In this document: positions 35,577 through 43,810 of the stretch, piece by piece
Numbering within the stretch: the stretch's first letter is position 1
Layout: the number at the start of each line of letters is the position of its first letter
Source: Phycisphaerales bacterium
GTDB lineage: Bacteria; Planctomycetota; Phycisphaerae; Phycisphaerales; SM1A02
Assembly (NCBI GenBank): GCA_014238205.1
Contig: JABABM010000007.1
Coordinates: forward strand, 1 to 56,616
DNA: 56,616 nucleotides
Direction: 5' to 3'
The notes under the pieces: generated by a model
The model's input: only the letters and a program-made list of their open reading frames with translations
What the model was told of the DNA's origin: nothing
Databases searched by the model: none
Position numbers and translations under genes: made by a program

Positions 35577-35621
35577 CCTTCAGATTCGGGGGGGGTGCCA
35601 AAGCCCGGGGCCGGGCTCGAT

Positions 35622-37133
35622 TCAGTTCAATCCCGAGACTTCTATAAGGGCCTCGTCAAGTTCCCCGGTGTGCTTCAGATACAACCATGCAGCCTGGGCC
35701 TGCAGCATTTCACCGAGCATGCTGCCGCCTGCGGCAATCCGACCAAGTTGCTGGATATCCTGGTCCTTCAACCCGGATCCCTCTCTCGCCAGGAGGAGGA
35801 GTGCAAGTGAGTCAGGCCGTGAGGAACCGATCCTGCGGATCGGTCGAGCAGCTTCGGCCAGTTTGGGAGAATGGCCTTGCAGCGCTCCGATGAGGAGCGT
35901 CTGCTGCTTCATGCTGTCATCGTCCGAGTCAAGGAGCAGTTGGGAAGCGACATCTGCATCCAGAATCGACAGGTTCGACATGGCTGAAATAGCCTGGGCT
36001 CGAACGTCCAGTTCCCTGGCGTTCCGGGTCGGTGCCTCCAGCCGATTGATGAAGTACACGTAGATGGACCTGGACTGTTCACCTGGCATGTCTTGAGCGT
36101 GCCGAAGTGCCCACTCGATGCACTGTGGATGTCCTGTATCGATGAGAGCTTCCATGGTTTCGATGACGTTGCGATCGGCTGCGATGGCGTTCGATGCTGC
36201 CGCCATTCGTTGAATCAGCTCATCTTCATCGGCCCCAAGTTGCTTGCGTGCGGTGGAGTCGACTGGAATACCAGCCTCGAGCAGTTGGAGCCCGGCACGA
36301 ACACGCTGGTGATAGGTGGGGTCATCTCCAAGAATGCGATTCCAGTGCGGCCTTCCCAGTTCGGGATTCATCGTCATGAGACTGAATGTGCCCCAGTATG
36401 CCAGGTCGTCATCGTCAACCCGGCGAAGCGTGTCATTGAGCCATGGAGTTGCAGCATTGATCTCGTAGATACGGACAACGTCGAACATCCGCTGAAGGAC
36501 CTGTTCACGTTCAGTCTGGGTCGCCTTCTTCAGTCGCGACGAAATCGTGCTGAGAGCGGATTCGTCACCACCATTTGCCAGCAGCAGGCTTGCAACACCG
36601 GCAATCAGGAGGTCATTGTCATCTGCAAGTTCTCGAAGTCGCTCGACATCGATGGGTTCTCCCGCTTCCTGGAGTTCCGCCATGAGTAGAAGTCGATTTG
36701 CAGTTTCCAGTCGGTTCCATTCCAGGAGTTTCTGCATGGCTTCCGCATGAAGGAGATTCAGATCGATGGCGGTGGAGAGGGCTTGTTCCCGTGCAAGCGG
36801 ATCGACCTGTGTGAGAAGGAGCGGATCGAGCCCGGTATCAGAATCAATCTCTGCAAGGCCCAGCAGTGCGTGGACCTGGACCTGCCACTCCTTGTGTTGG
36901 AGCAGGTCATAGAAGAGTGGACGCATTTCCGGATCACGAAGCACCCTGAGCGAGGTCAGGCGGATCAGGTGGCTGCCATCCCGCTGGGCCTGGGCGGAAC
37001 GGACCAGGTGTCGCTTCGCACTGTCAGTAAGATCAGCCATGACCGCCGTGGAGGCAAGAGTCATGGCCCCAAGGGCGACGATCGCGCCGAGCAGGGCGAC
37101 AGCCCGATCAGGCATCTGGAAGCGAATACGCAT
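35622..37133 (-). CDS. Secreted or membrane-anchored HEAT-like repeat protein
   Basis: 503 residues. A signal or anchor segment covers about 11-34 (AVALLGAIVALGAMTLASTAVMA). The rest is alpha-helical with units such as LRDPEMRPLFYDLLQHKEWQVQVHALLGLAEID and AREQALSTAIDLNLLHAEAM, spaced like HEAT or Armadillo repeats; they are degenerate. Such repeats usually form binding solenoids. No enzyme motif. It begins 12 bp after the dnaA stop and is probably in the same operon, an unusual neighbour for dnaA, since dnaN is expected here. Confidence 0.65.
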   Translation of the reverse strand: MRIRFQMPDRAVALLGAIVALGAMTLASTAVMADLTDSAKRHLVRSAQAQRDGSHLIRLTSLRVLRDPEMRPLFYDLLQHKEWQVQVHALLGLAEIDSDTGLDPLLLTQVDPLAREQALSTAIDLNLLHAEAMQKLLEWNRLETANRLLLMAELQEAGEPIDVERLRELADDNDLLIAGVASLLLANGGDESALSTISSRLKKATQTEREQVLQRMFDVVRIYEINAATPWLNDTLRRVDDDDLAYWGTFSLMTMNPELGRPHWNRILGDDPTYHQRVRAGLQLLEAGIPVDSTARKQLGADEDELIQRMAAASNAIAADRNVIETMEALIDTGHPQCIEWALRHAQDMPGEQSRSIYVYFINRLEAPTRNARELDVRAQAISAMSNLSILDADVASQLLLDSDDDSMKQQTLLIGALQGHSPKLAEAARPIRRIGSSRPDSLALLLLAREGSGLKDQDIQQLGRIAAGGSMLGEMLQAQAAWLYLKHTGELDEALIEVSGLN

Positions 37134-37145
37134 GCCAGCAGTGTA

Positions 37146-38744
37146 TCAGACTGTTGAACGGCCCTTGTTTCGACTGTGGGACTTGATGTCCCGTCGCAAC
37201 TCATCCAGCAGGCTCATCAGGTCAATCTGCTCCACTTCACCGCCTGGGGACTGGAGTTCGATCAAGGGGTCATGGTCAAGGAGGGTTGCAATCCGATGTG
37301 CGGCGGCATGCATCGAGGAGTGGTTTCTTCTCCCCATGGCCCGGGCGATCTCTGGATAGCTGGCAGTGGTCAACGACCTGGCAAGATGTGCCACCAGGCT
37401 CCTGGCAATCGTGATGCGTTGATGGCGTGATGGCCCAGCCAGTTCCGACCTGCTGACCCCTGTTCGGAGGCTGACACATTCGACGACAGTGGAAACAGGG
37501 ACCGGGGCCTCTGGCGCCCACTGGTTCGAGGCGAATACCCGCTTGACCGCGACCGGTCCAATGGATCGATCCTGGCTTTCATTGAAGCCGGGCATGAACA
37601 TCTGCTCGGGATCATCCGAGGGGGAATGCACGGGGTCGACGATCTGCATCGCCTTCAGTCGGGTCAGGGCTCCCTGGATTTCACGTCCGGACCCGAGACA
37701 CTTCGATGCGACGAGTCGTGCCGCTGCCTCATTGAGCCGGAGTGAGCGATCCGCTGCGAACCGATGAACGAGTTCAAGTCGTGTTTCATTGCATGGCCGC
37801 TCGAGTTGGACGACCAACCCGCTGAGGAATCTGCTGACCAGGTTCCGGGTGAAGGGAACGGACGTGGAGCCGGGATGATCTGTTGAAGCCAAGGCAAGTC
37901 GAGCCCCGGTCAACTCGATCGCTTCGAGCGTATGTTGGAACTCCGCCTGAGTCTTCTTCTTCCCGGAAATGAAATGTACATCATCGATCGCAAGAAGTGA
38001 GAGGCCCCTGTAGGCCGCCCGGAACCGATCGAGGGTGCCTTGGCGGACGGCCGTTATGTACTCGTTGGTGAACTGCTCACCGGTCACGTACCGGGTGCGG
38101 GACCTGCCTCGATCCAGTTCCATGACCCTTCGGCAGAGCCCCTGGAGGATGTGGGTCTTTCCAAGTCCACATCCGCCGTGGATGAACAGGGGCGAGAGGG
38201 CGGAATGATCCCCTTCCTCGGCCAGCCTTGAGGCGGCGGTCCAGGCAAGCCGGTTGCAGTCCCCGACGACGAATCTGTTGAGTTCATGGAACCGGGTCCG
38301 AGCCGGGGCAGAAGGTCGCGACCCCCGAGTCCGGTCGGGAGCCTGCGGCCTGGTTGTGGGCGTATCCCGTGTGCCTTGATTCTCTTCCTTGTTAGCTGCC
38401 TCGGTGTCAACGATCACCAGGATGTTTGATTCAGGCGAAATGCATTTTCCTGCGATGTCCCTGAGGTCATCTCCGAATCGTCTCCTGATCCAATCGGCTG
38501 CAAATCGTGTTTGCGCCATGATCTCAAGGTGGCCATCCTGTACCCGGATACGGGAATCCTTGAACCACATTGCATAGGACCGCTCTCCGAGCTTCTTGGA
38601 AAGTTCTCTTGCGACCTGCGATGTCTGGTTGCTTGAGTTGTTGAGCGGGGTTGTGGGCACGTGCTGGATCGGTTCTGTGGAGTATGTAAGGCTCGATGCG
38701 TGAAGCATGCTGGTGGGACTGAAGCAATCAGCCATGTGCATCAT
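37146..38744 (-). CDS. dnaA: Chromosomal replication initiator protein DnaA
   Basis: 532 residues. Domain I (about 43-100: QVARELSKKLGERSYAMWF), a Pro/Thr/Arg-rich linker (115-155), AAA+ domain with Walker A GGCGLGKT (190-197), Walker B LLAIDDVHF (250-258) and SRFLSGLVVQL, and domain IV (about 415-520) with ARSLVAHLARSLTTASYPEIARAMGRRNHSSMHAAAHRI. The usual GGRDHTTVLHA reads GRRNHSSMHAA, so the DnaA-box-contact residues differ. ATG at 38744 lacks a clear ribosome-binding site; ATGs at 38735 and 38708 are alternatives. Opens double-stranded DNA at oriC. dnaN, recF and gyrB do not follow. Confidence 0.93.
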   Translation of the reverse strand: MMHMADCFSPTSMLHASSLTYSTEPIQHVPTTPLNNSSNQTSQVARELSKKLGERSYAMWFKDSRIRVQDGHLEIMAQTRFAADWIRRRFGDDLRDIAGKCISPESNILVIVDTEAANKEENQGTRDTPTTRPQAPDRTRGSRPSAPARTRFHELNRFVVGDCNRLAWTAASRLAEEGDHSALSPLFIHGGCGLGKTHILQGLCRRVMELDRGRSRTRYVTGEQFTNEYITAVRQGTLDRFRAAYRGLSLLAIDDVHFISGKKKTQAEFQHTLEAIELTGARLALASTDHPGSTSVPFTRNLVSRFLSGLVVQLERPCNETRLELVHRFAADRSLRLNEAAARLVASKCLGSGREIQGALTRLKAMQIVDPVHSPSDDPEQMFMPGFNESQDRSIGPVAVKRVFASNQWAPEAPVPVSTVVECVSLRTGVSRSELAGPSRHQRITIARSLVAHLARSLTTASYPEIARAMGRRNHSSMHAAAHRIATLLDHDPLIELQSPGGEVEQIDLMSLLDELRRDIKSHSRNKGRSTV

Positions 38745-38759
38745 GCGAGCATGGCTGAT
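38727..38759. repeat. Inverted repeat across the dnaA start
   Basis: ATCAGCCATG (38727-38736) and CATGGCTGAT (38750-38759), perfect 10-bp arms separated by 13 bp. In the dnaA transcript the arms would form a hairpin with the predicted start codon (38742-38744) in its loop. It may be an operator, an RNA switch or a chance repeat. Confidence 0.6.
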
Positions 38760-39179
38760 GAAGGCGGGGGAGGAACGACATCGCGTCGTGCCATCTCATG
38801 CAACACGACTGTATTCAGTCATGCACATGAAGTTGCCTGGCCCACCTTCGGGGCGCTGTCCGTGGCGAACGAAGTCGATTCCTTGCAGCAGGGCATCAAG
38901 GTCCGGCGACGTTGCCTGCATGTTCGCGATGCCGGTCGGCGGGACCTGTTCAAGGGGGTGCCGAAGGGAACCGGATTGCACGCAGGCTCGTCGGCCATCC
39001 CTGGCCGAACCGCCAAGGGTAGATTCCCGCTGTGGATCCAACAAGGGGACGTTCGCGACCCTTCATCGAGTTCATGCCGAGAACCTCACGAAATCAAGCC
39101 TGAATGAATTTGAAAAAAACATTCATCCACAGAGTGCATCGGCCATTGTCAATGGTTGGTGGACAACTCGATCCACGGC
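38760..39179. promoter_or_regulatory. Upstream region of dnaA, candidate oriC
   Basis: About 420 bp without a convincing gene. Four near matches to the DnaA box TTATCCACA lie in its distal part: GGATCCACA on the minus strand (39031-39039, 7/9), TCATCCACA (39123-39131, 8/9), TTGTCCACC on the minus strand (39158-39166, 7/9) and CGATCCACG (39169-39177, 6/9). Beside the best one is an AT-rich stretch (39101-39123, with TTTGAAAAAAAC) in an otherwise GC-rich window. This could be the replication origin, a DnaA autoregulation site, or both. Candidate ORFs on both strands here have no recognisable product. Confidence 0.5.
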
Positions 39180-40100
39180 TCATGCTCGACTGGCGAGGCT
39201 CGAGATGTAGGCATTTCGATGAGCCGTTCCTCGGAAGCCGAGGTCTTCATAGATCCGGATTGCCGGGATGTTCTTCGTATCGACGGCGAGGGTCATTTTG
39301 CGGAAGGTTGAACCAGAGTAGCGAGCCAACTGTGTTTCAAGCAGATGCCTGCCAAGCCCGCGCCCCCGTACAGGAGGAGCGAGGCCGAGGTAGACCAGCT
39401 CGATGTTGTCATGCTCCCTCGAAGGGTTCACAAGGACTGCGCCGGCGAATACACCATCAATCCTGGCAAGCAGCCAACCATCAGGATCATGACAACCAGA
39501 TGACTTGTGTCCCAGGATGATGTCCTCTGTCCGACGTAATCCACAGAGTCCAGGGCAATCAAGGGTTTCTTCATAGGAGGCATCAAGAATGCAGCTGAGC
39601 GAGTCATCCATGCAATCAGACCAGGCGACCAGTTCAACTCCTGCCATGGGAGGCGGAGCTTCGTGTGCACGTGCCATGGAACGTTCCATGTACAACAAGG
39701 TGGTCAGTGGCTCGAGCCCTCCCGCGACGTGGGCATCATGTCCCAACGTGTCATCACATGAGAGCAATGACTGTCCGAGATCGACATCCTGATCCTGGAG
39801 GTACGACAGGGCATGCTGCAGCAACGTGGCCCGTTGCTGGACCTGGTCTCGATTCCGGACCGAGCTGAGAAAGATCATGGCCGTTCGACCTGCCGAAGGT
39901 ACGCAGAGCACGCTGCTCTCCAGAGTGCCCTCGGCATCACGGCAGCCCCAGATCCAGTCAAGCCCGATGCTGTTTTCCGTCGCGTATTGTTCGAACCGTG
40001 CAGCCATGGCCCTGCCAGACCCCGGCTGCAGAAGGGCCAGGAGAGCCTCCTGTCGCTCTTCAATGCCTATCATTTCAGGCTGGAGCAGGCCGCTGGTCAT
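39180..40100 (-). CDS. GNAT-family N-acetyltransferase
   Basis: 306 residues, of which the C-terminal half is the GNAT domain: IELVYLGLAPPVRGRGLGRHLLETQL contains the acetyl-CoA pyrophosphate loop (V/I-R-G-x-G-x-G/A), followed by KMTLAVDTKNIPAIRIYEDLGFRG. The N-terminal half is weakly related at best and may be a second, degenerate GNAT fold. The substrate cannot be told. It lies upstream of the dnaA control region, in the same direction as dnaA. Confidence 0.85.
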   Translation of the reverse strand: MTSGLLQPEMIGIEERQEALLALLQPGSGRAMAARFEQYATENSIGLDWIWGCRDAEGTLESSVLCVPSAGRTAMIFLSSVRNRDQVQQRATLLQHALSYLQDQDVDLGQSLLSCDDTLGHDAHVAGGLEPLTTLLYMERSMARAHEAPPPMAGVELVAWSDCMDDSLSCILDASYEETLDCPGLCGLRRTEDIILGHKSSGCHDPDGWLLARIDGVFAGAVLVNPSREHDNIELVYLGLAPPVRGRGLGRHLLETQLARYSGSTFRKMTLAVDTKNIPAIRIYEDLGFRGTAHRNAYISSLASRA

Positions 40101-40178
40101 GGCTTGATACTCTGTTTCCTCTGGGTGGTGGTATTGGGTTAGAATACCCTGTTCAAACTATTGCAGGAGTGATTGAAG

Positions 40179-40811
40179 ATGCATATCAACAGGTCATTCA
40201 CCATGTTGCTGCTGGCCGGATTCCTCGCATCGCTGGTCGGGCTTTCCACTCTTGCCGAGGCCTACCCGAAGCCGAGGCCGGTTCCTGCTCGTCCCGAGTT
40301 GAACTTCCAGCCGGGCCCCCTGCGTATTCGCCAAAGCCAGAAGGATGGGAACTGGTATTGGTACATGACCTATACGGTCTCGAACTACACGGGTGAGGAT
40401 CGGATCTGGGCGCCAACCTTCATCCTCTTCACGGACCGTGGTGACATCCTTGAATCCGGGCGTGATGTTCACCGTGAAATCTCCGAGGAGTTTCACGTAT
40501 TCCTTGGCAATGAACTCCTTGAACCTCAGCACCAGATCATCGGTGACCTGCTTCAGGGCGAACGAAACGCACGCAGTGGTTTGATTCTCTGGCCGGCAGA
40601 GTCGGTTGATGTGAATGAAGTGTCGTTGTTCTCAACAGGCATCAGCAGCGAGACAGCAGTCGTCGATCATCCCGTTTCCGGGAAGCCGATTACGCTTCAC
40701 AAGACACTGATGATGGAATACCTCATCCCAGGCGATGCAACGGCCCTCGGGGACCAGCCCGTCCCGGCCCATCCTGACATAGACCGATCCCCCCGTTGGA
40801 TTTACCGCTGA
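40179..40811 (+). CDS. Secreted protein of unknown function
   Basis: 210 residues from the ATG at 40179, with AGGAG 9 bp in front. A signal peptide (MHINRSFTMLLLAGFLASLVGLSTLAEA) has its cleavage site near AEA-YP. The mature part begins Pro-rich, then shows a beta-sandwich pattern: WYWYMTYTVSNYTGEDRIWAPTFILFTDRGD. I recognise no family. A promoter-like element for rpmA lies within its last 16 bp. Confidence 0.6.
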   Translation: MHINRSFTMLLLAGFLASLVGLSTLAEAYPKPRPVPARPELNFQPGPLRIRQSQKDGNWYWYMTYTVSNYTGEDRIWAPTFILFTDRGDILESGRDVHREISEEFHVFLGNELLEPQHQIIGDLLQGERNARSGLILWPAESVDVNEVSLFSTGISSETAVVDHPVSGKPITLHKTLMMEYLIPGDATALGDQPVPAHPDIDRSPRWIYR

Positions 40812-40824
40812 GGATTGATACAAT
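40796..40824 (+). promoter_or_regulatory. Candidate sigma-70 promoter of rpmA-obg
   Basis: TTGGAT (40796-40801), 17 bp, TACAAT (40819-40824), 68 bp before the rpmA start and overlapping the end of the upstream gene. Good spacing and a near-consensus -10. Confidence 0.5.
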
Positions 40825-40892
40825 AGTCCGCTCGACTGAGCGTCCCCGGCGAATGTGTTCAAGGGGGTGACAGTTGGATAGAGGAGCGTGTG

Positions 40893-41174
40893 ATGGCACA
40901 TAAGAAGGGACAGGGTTCCTCCAAGAACGGTCGCGATTCCAACCCGCAGTTTCGCGGTGTGAAGTTGTCCGGTGGCCAGTTTGCCAAGGCCGGAGCCATC
41001 ATCGTTCGACAGTGCGGCACTCACTTCAAGCCCGGCTATCTCGTCGGACGTGGCAAGGATGACACCTTGTACGCCCTGGCCAACGGCCTGGTGCAGTTTC
41101 GAAGCCGCCATGTCGACATCGTCCCATCGGATGAGAGCGTGCCTGCCTACGCAGTCATTGCCAACGCGAGCTGA
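40893..41174 (+). CDS. rpmA: 50S ribosomal protein L27
   Basis: 93 residues from the ATG at 40893 (a GTG lies at 40890). [17 protein letters not shown], with the N-terminus that reaches into the peptidyl-transferase centre, and [28 protein letters not shown] are typical. It has no N-terminal extension of the type cleaved by a protease in Firmicutes. rplU, almost always upstream, is missing; obg follows, as usual. Confidence 0.95.
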   Translation: MAHKKGQGSSKNGRDSNPQFRGVKLSGGQFAKAGAIIVRQCGTHFKPGYLVGRGKDDTLYALANGLVQFRSRHVDIVPSDESVPAYAVIANAS

Positions 41175-41263
41175 ACAACCCTCAGAACAGACTCCCATGT
41201 CCTTGCCGATCTCGGCGATGCTCATGATTCAACCTTGCCGGGACATCCCCAGGAACTCATGCC

Positions 41264-42298
41264 ATGCTCATCGACCGTGCCACGATCTTTGTTCGATCAG
41301 GCAAGGGTGGTCATGGATGCATGAGCTTCCGGCGTGAGAAGTACATTCCCAAGGGTGGCCCTGACGGAGGCGATGGTGGACGCGGCGGAGACGTCGTGCT
41401 GGTCGGTGATGACAGTCTGAGCACGCTGCTTTCCTTGACGCCACGACCCCATTACAGGGCCGAGTCCGGGCAGGGCGGCATGGGCAAGAGCAAGATCGGT
41501 CGCAATGGAGAGGACTGCATCGTCAAGGTTCCGCTGGGGACGCTTGTCCATGATCGCGACTCCGGCGAACTCATCGCTGACATCTGTGACGACGGTCAAC
41601 GACTTGTTGTCGCCGAGGGAGGCAGTGGTGGTCGTGGGAATGAATCCTTCAAGAGCTCAACGAACCAGACTCCACGTGAATGGACACCGGGAGGAGAATG
41701 GATCGAGCGAACACTCAGGCTCGAGTTGAAACTCATCGCGGACATCGGCCTCGTTGGTCTGCCCAATGCCGGGAAGTCGACCATGCTCTGTTCGATATCA
41801 CGAGCGCGTCCGAAGGTTGCCGACTACCCGTTCACCACCCTGTCCCCACATCTGGGAATAGCCGAGTTGCCACGCCATCGTCGACTGCTTGTCGCCGACA
41901 TACCCGGACTGATCGAGGGTGCAGCGGAGGGAGCAGGTCTCGGGCATGATTTTCTTCGGCATATCGAGCGGACGAACAGGATCGTGCATGTCATCGATGT
42001 CATGCCGTTCGACGGTTCCGACCCGGTGTCGAACTACAGGGCGATTCGAAGGGAACTTGGCGAGTATTCCGAGACCCTCGCGAAGAAATCCGAAACGCTT
42101 GTTCTGAACAAGATCGATCTCGTCCCCGAGGCTGATCGTGCTTCCCATATCCAGGTTCTCTTGGAGGGGTTGGAGTGTTCATCGGCCCCGATCGTCATCA
42201 GCGGTCTTACCGGGGAGGGCATGGATGTACTTCTGGAAACGCTCTGGAAGGAAGTCCACGAGCAGACACCCGGTGGCTGGGAGTCATCCACTTCCTGA
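41264..42298 (+). CDS. obg: GTPase Obg/CgtA
   Basis: 344 residues. The Gly-rich Obg fold (1-155) has the loops KGGHGCMSFRREKYIPKGGPDGGDGG and GGSGGRGN. The G domain has G1 GLPNAGKST, G2 within DYPFTT, G3 DIPGLIEGAAEGAGLGHDFLRH, G4 NKID and G5 ISGLTGEG. No OCT domain follows, which is normal for several phyla. Acts in late 50S assembly and stress signalling. It is co-transcribed with rpmA, 89 bp upstream. Confidence 0.95.
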   Translation: MLIDRATIFVRSGKGGHGCMSFRREKYIPKGGPDGGDGGRGGDVVLVGDDSLSTLLSLTPRPHYRAESGQGGMGKSKIGRNGEDCIVKVPLGTLVHDRDSGELIADICDDGQRLVVAEGGSGGRGNESFKSSTNQTPREWTPGGEWIERTLRLELKLIADIGLVGLPNAGKSTMLCSISRARPKVADYPFTTLSPHLGIAELPRHRRLLVADIPGLIEGAAEGAGLGHDFLRHIERTNRIVHVIDVMPFDGSDPVSNYRAIRRELGEYSETLAKKSETLVLNKIDLVPEADRASHIQVLLEGLECSSAPIVISGLTGEGMDVLLETLWKEVHEQTPGGWESSTS

Positions 42299-42458
42299 GT
42301 CCCTGGTCGTGTTTTTTCAAGTCAATGCAATTCACACCGGTTCGTGCTCGTTCTTCAACTGCACCCGGCCTGGCCGGCCATGACAGGAACGCACAAATGA
42401 GTCATGGTCGGTACCCAGGCCTCGGCGAACACGCTCTCTCTCGGACACACGTGCGGTC

Positions 42459-42493
42459 CGCTCCACCAGGCCCCTGAAGGGTCTCGTGGAGCG
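42459..42493 (+). other. Long hairpin before the 42550 gene
   Basis: CGCTCCAC (42459-42466) pairs with GTGGAGCG (42486-42493); inside it AGGCCC and GGGTCT can pair as well (42468-42473 with 42479-42484, one G-T), giving about 14 pairs and a short loop. It ends 56 bp before the start at 42550, so it may be a leader structure or a terminator for obg. The whole 42299-42549 gap otherwise shows no gene. Confidence 0.5.
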
Positions 42494-42549
42494 CGATCGG
42501 CACGGTTCGCCGGCAGGAGAATGAAGTCGACCAACGAAAGGAACCGACC

Positions 42550-43206
42550 ATGAACATTCGATCAATCACCGCACTCATCACCCTCGGGCTGTTCGTCTGC
42601 ATCGCAGCAGCACTCGGAGGGCAGAACGACACGGGCGACCTGCCTGCCCGGGCCGGCCATGTTCCCGGGAAGTTCAATTTCACAGGGGGGAGCATCGTCG
42701 AGTTCACCCAGGCCATTCGGGATCGATGGCCGGATACGAACATCGTCGTTGCACAGGAGGTCACCGAGTTCGAGGTGCCTTCCATGGATCTTGCACGGGT
42801 CGATCCCGGCAGCCTCCTGTCTCTCCTGGAACATGGAGGTGGTGGACTCAAGGGCACGGAATGGATGTGCATGGTCACGCCCATACAGGTCGGGACGGGG
42901 GGTCTGCTCTACCACGTCGAAGGTCGGCACATGGCGAAGTCGGCAGCGAAGGTCGGCGTCAAGCCTGTAGAAGTCATGTGCGTCCAGTCAATCCGTCTCC
43001 TGGTCGAGAACGGGTTCTCGCCCCAGCAGATCATCGATGCCGTAGAGAAGGCGATCATTGCAGATGGGTTTGCGAAGGAGGACTACGAGATACTGCATGA
43101 CGAACCGACGAGGCTGCTCATCATTCACGGTCCGGACAGGGCGGTTGAAGACGCGATTGAAACGCTGGATGCGATCGAGGTATCCAGGCATCCCTCGAGG
43201 TCATGA
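42550..43206 (+). CDS. Predicted secreted protein of unknown function
   Basis: 218 residues. A signal peptide (MNIRSITALITLGLFVCIAAALGGQN) is followed by FNFTGGSIVEFTQAIRDRWPDTNIVVAQEVTEFEVPSMDLARVDPGSLLSLLEHGG, a pattern of the secretin/TonB short N-terminal (STN) domain. A second half, VLVENGFSPQQIIDAVEKAI..., ends with RLLIIHGPDRAVEDAIETLDAIEV, again secretin N-domain-like. It may be a small accessory protein with two such modules, but there is no secretin core. Its stop is 25 bp from the convergent thioredoxin-like gene. Confidence 0.55.
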   Translation: MNIRSITALITLGLFVCIAAALGGQNDTGDLPARAGHVPGKFNFTGGSIVEFTQAIRDRWPDTNIVVAQEVTEFEVPSMDLARVDPGSLLSLLEHGGGGLKGTEWMCMVTPIQVGTGGLLYHVEGRHMAKSAAKVGVKPVEVMCVQSIRLLVENGFSPQQIIDAVEKAIIADGFAKEDYEILHDEPTRLLIIHGPDRAVEDAIETLDAIEVSRHPSRS

Positions 43207-43230
43207 TGGGGCCATGCCCCTCCCCGGGGT

Positions 43231-43806
43231 TCAGTCGCCGTGCAGTTCCCGCAACCTCGGGCTGAGTCGAAGGAGCCATTGCACACGTTCGACTTCATCG
43301 AGCATCTCCTCGAGGACCTCCCTGACGGGGTCTTCCGGTTGCTCTGCAATGACCGGAGCGTCATCCCCGAGCGTTTTCCTGGCCATGGAGCGATACCGGC
43401 TGAGGGTTCGATCTCCGAAGCGAGCGCAGGGATGGAAGTCCTCGGCCATGAACCAGGTCAATGGAACCCGGTACCCGTCATTGATCCTGTTGGCGACAAT
43501 CAACTCCGCGAACTCGTCGCTTCTCGGAATGAAACGGAGTTCAACGAGGTCTCCAGCCGCCTCCGCGATTCGTTGCAAGGCTGCGCCCTGGAGAGCGCAG
43601 TCCCCACACCATTGCCCGGTGAGGCAGAGAATCTTCATGGGCCGGATGAAGGGTTCGATTCGTGCTGCCTGGACCTGGTCGAGTTCCAGCCGGCCGAAGC
43701 GTTCATGCCACTGCTGCTGGTGGTGCTCTTCGCCAGCCTCGATGAACTCCTTGAATGAGAGTCCTTGTTGAAAGGCCTCGCGCAGGATTGTGGCTGTCAT
43801 CAACAT
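43231..43806 (-). CDS. Thioredoxin-like protein, WCGDC type (copy 1)
   Basis: 191 residues from the ATG at 43806 (another at 43800). Thioredoxin fold: redox motif WCGDC with C67 and C70 in LTGQWCGDCALQG, and the cis-Pro loop in GYRVPLTW. The family with WCGDC (Thioredoxin_9 type) is predicted to reduce disulfides in the cytosol. The C-terminal part has a charged helix. A longer reading to 44100 runs through the upstream paralogue and is spurious. It lies 4 bp after that paralogue. Confidence 0.8.
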   Translation of the reverse strand: MLMTATILREAFQQGLSFKEFIEAGEEHHQQQWHERFGRLELDQVQAARIEPFIRPMKILCLTGQWCGDCALQGAALQRIAEAAGDLVELRFIPRSDEFAELIVANRINDGYRVPLTWFMAEDFHPCARFGDRTLSRYRSMARKTLGDDAPVIAEQPEDPVREVLEEMLDEVERVQWLLRLSPRLRELHGD

Positions 43807-43810
43807 CTGT

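Noticed and set aside
38707..39210. 167-residue plus-strand ORF across the dnaA upstream region
   Set aside because: Rich in Cys, Arg and Ser, no recognisable family, overlaps the candidate DnaA boxes and the start of dnaA; other frames in the same region are equally open.
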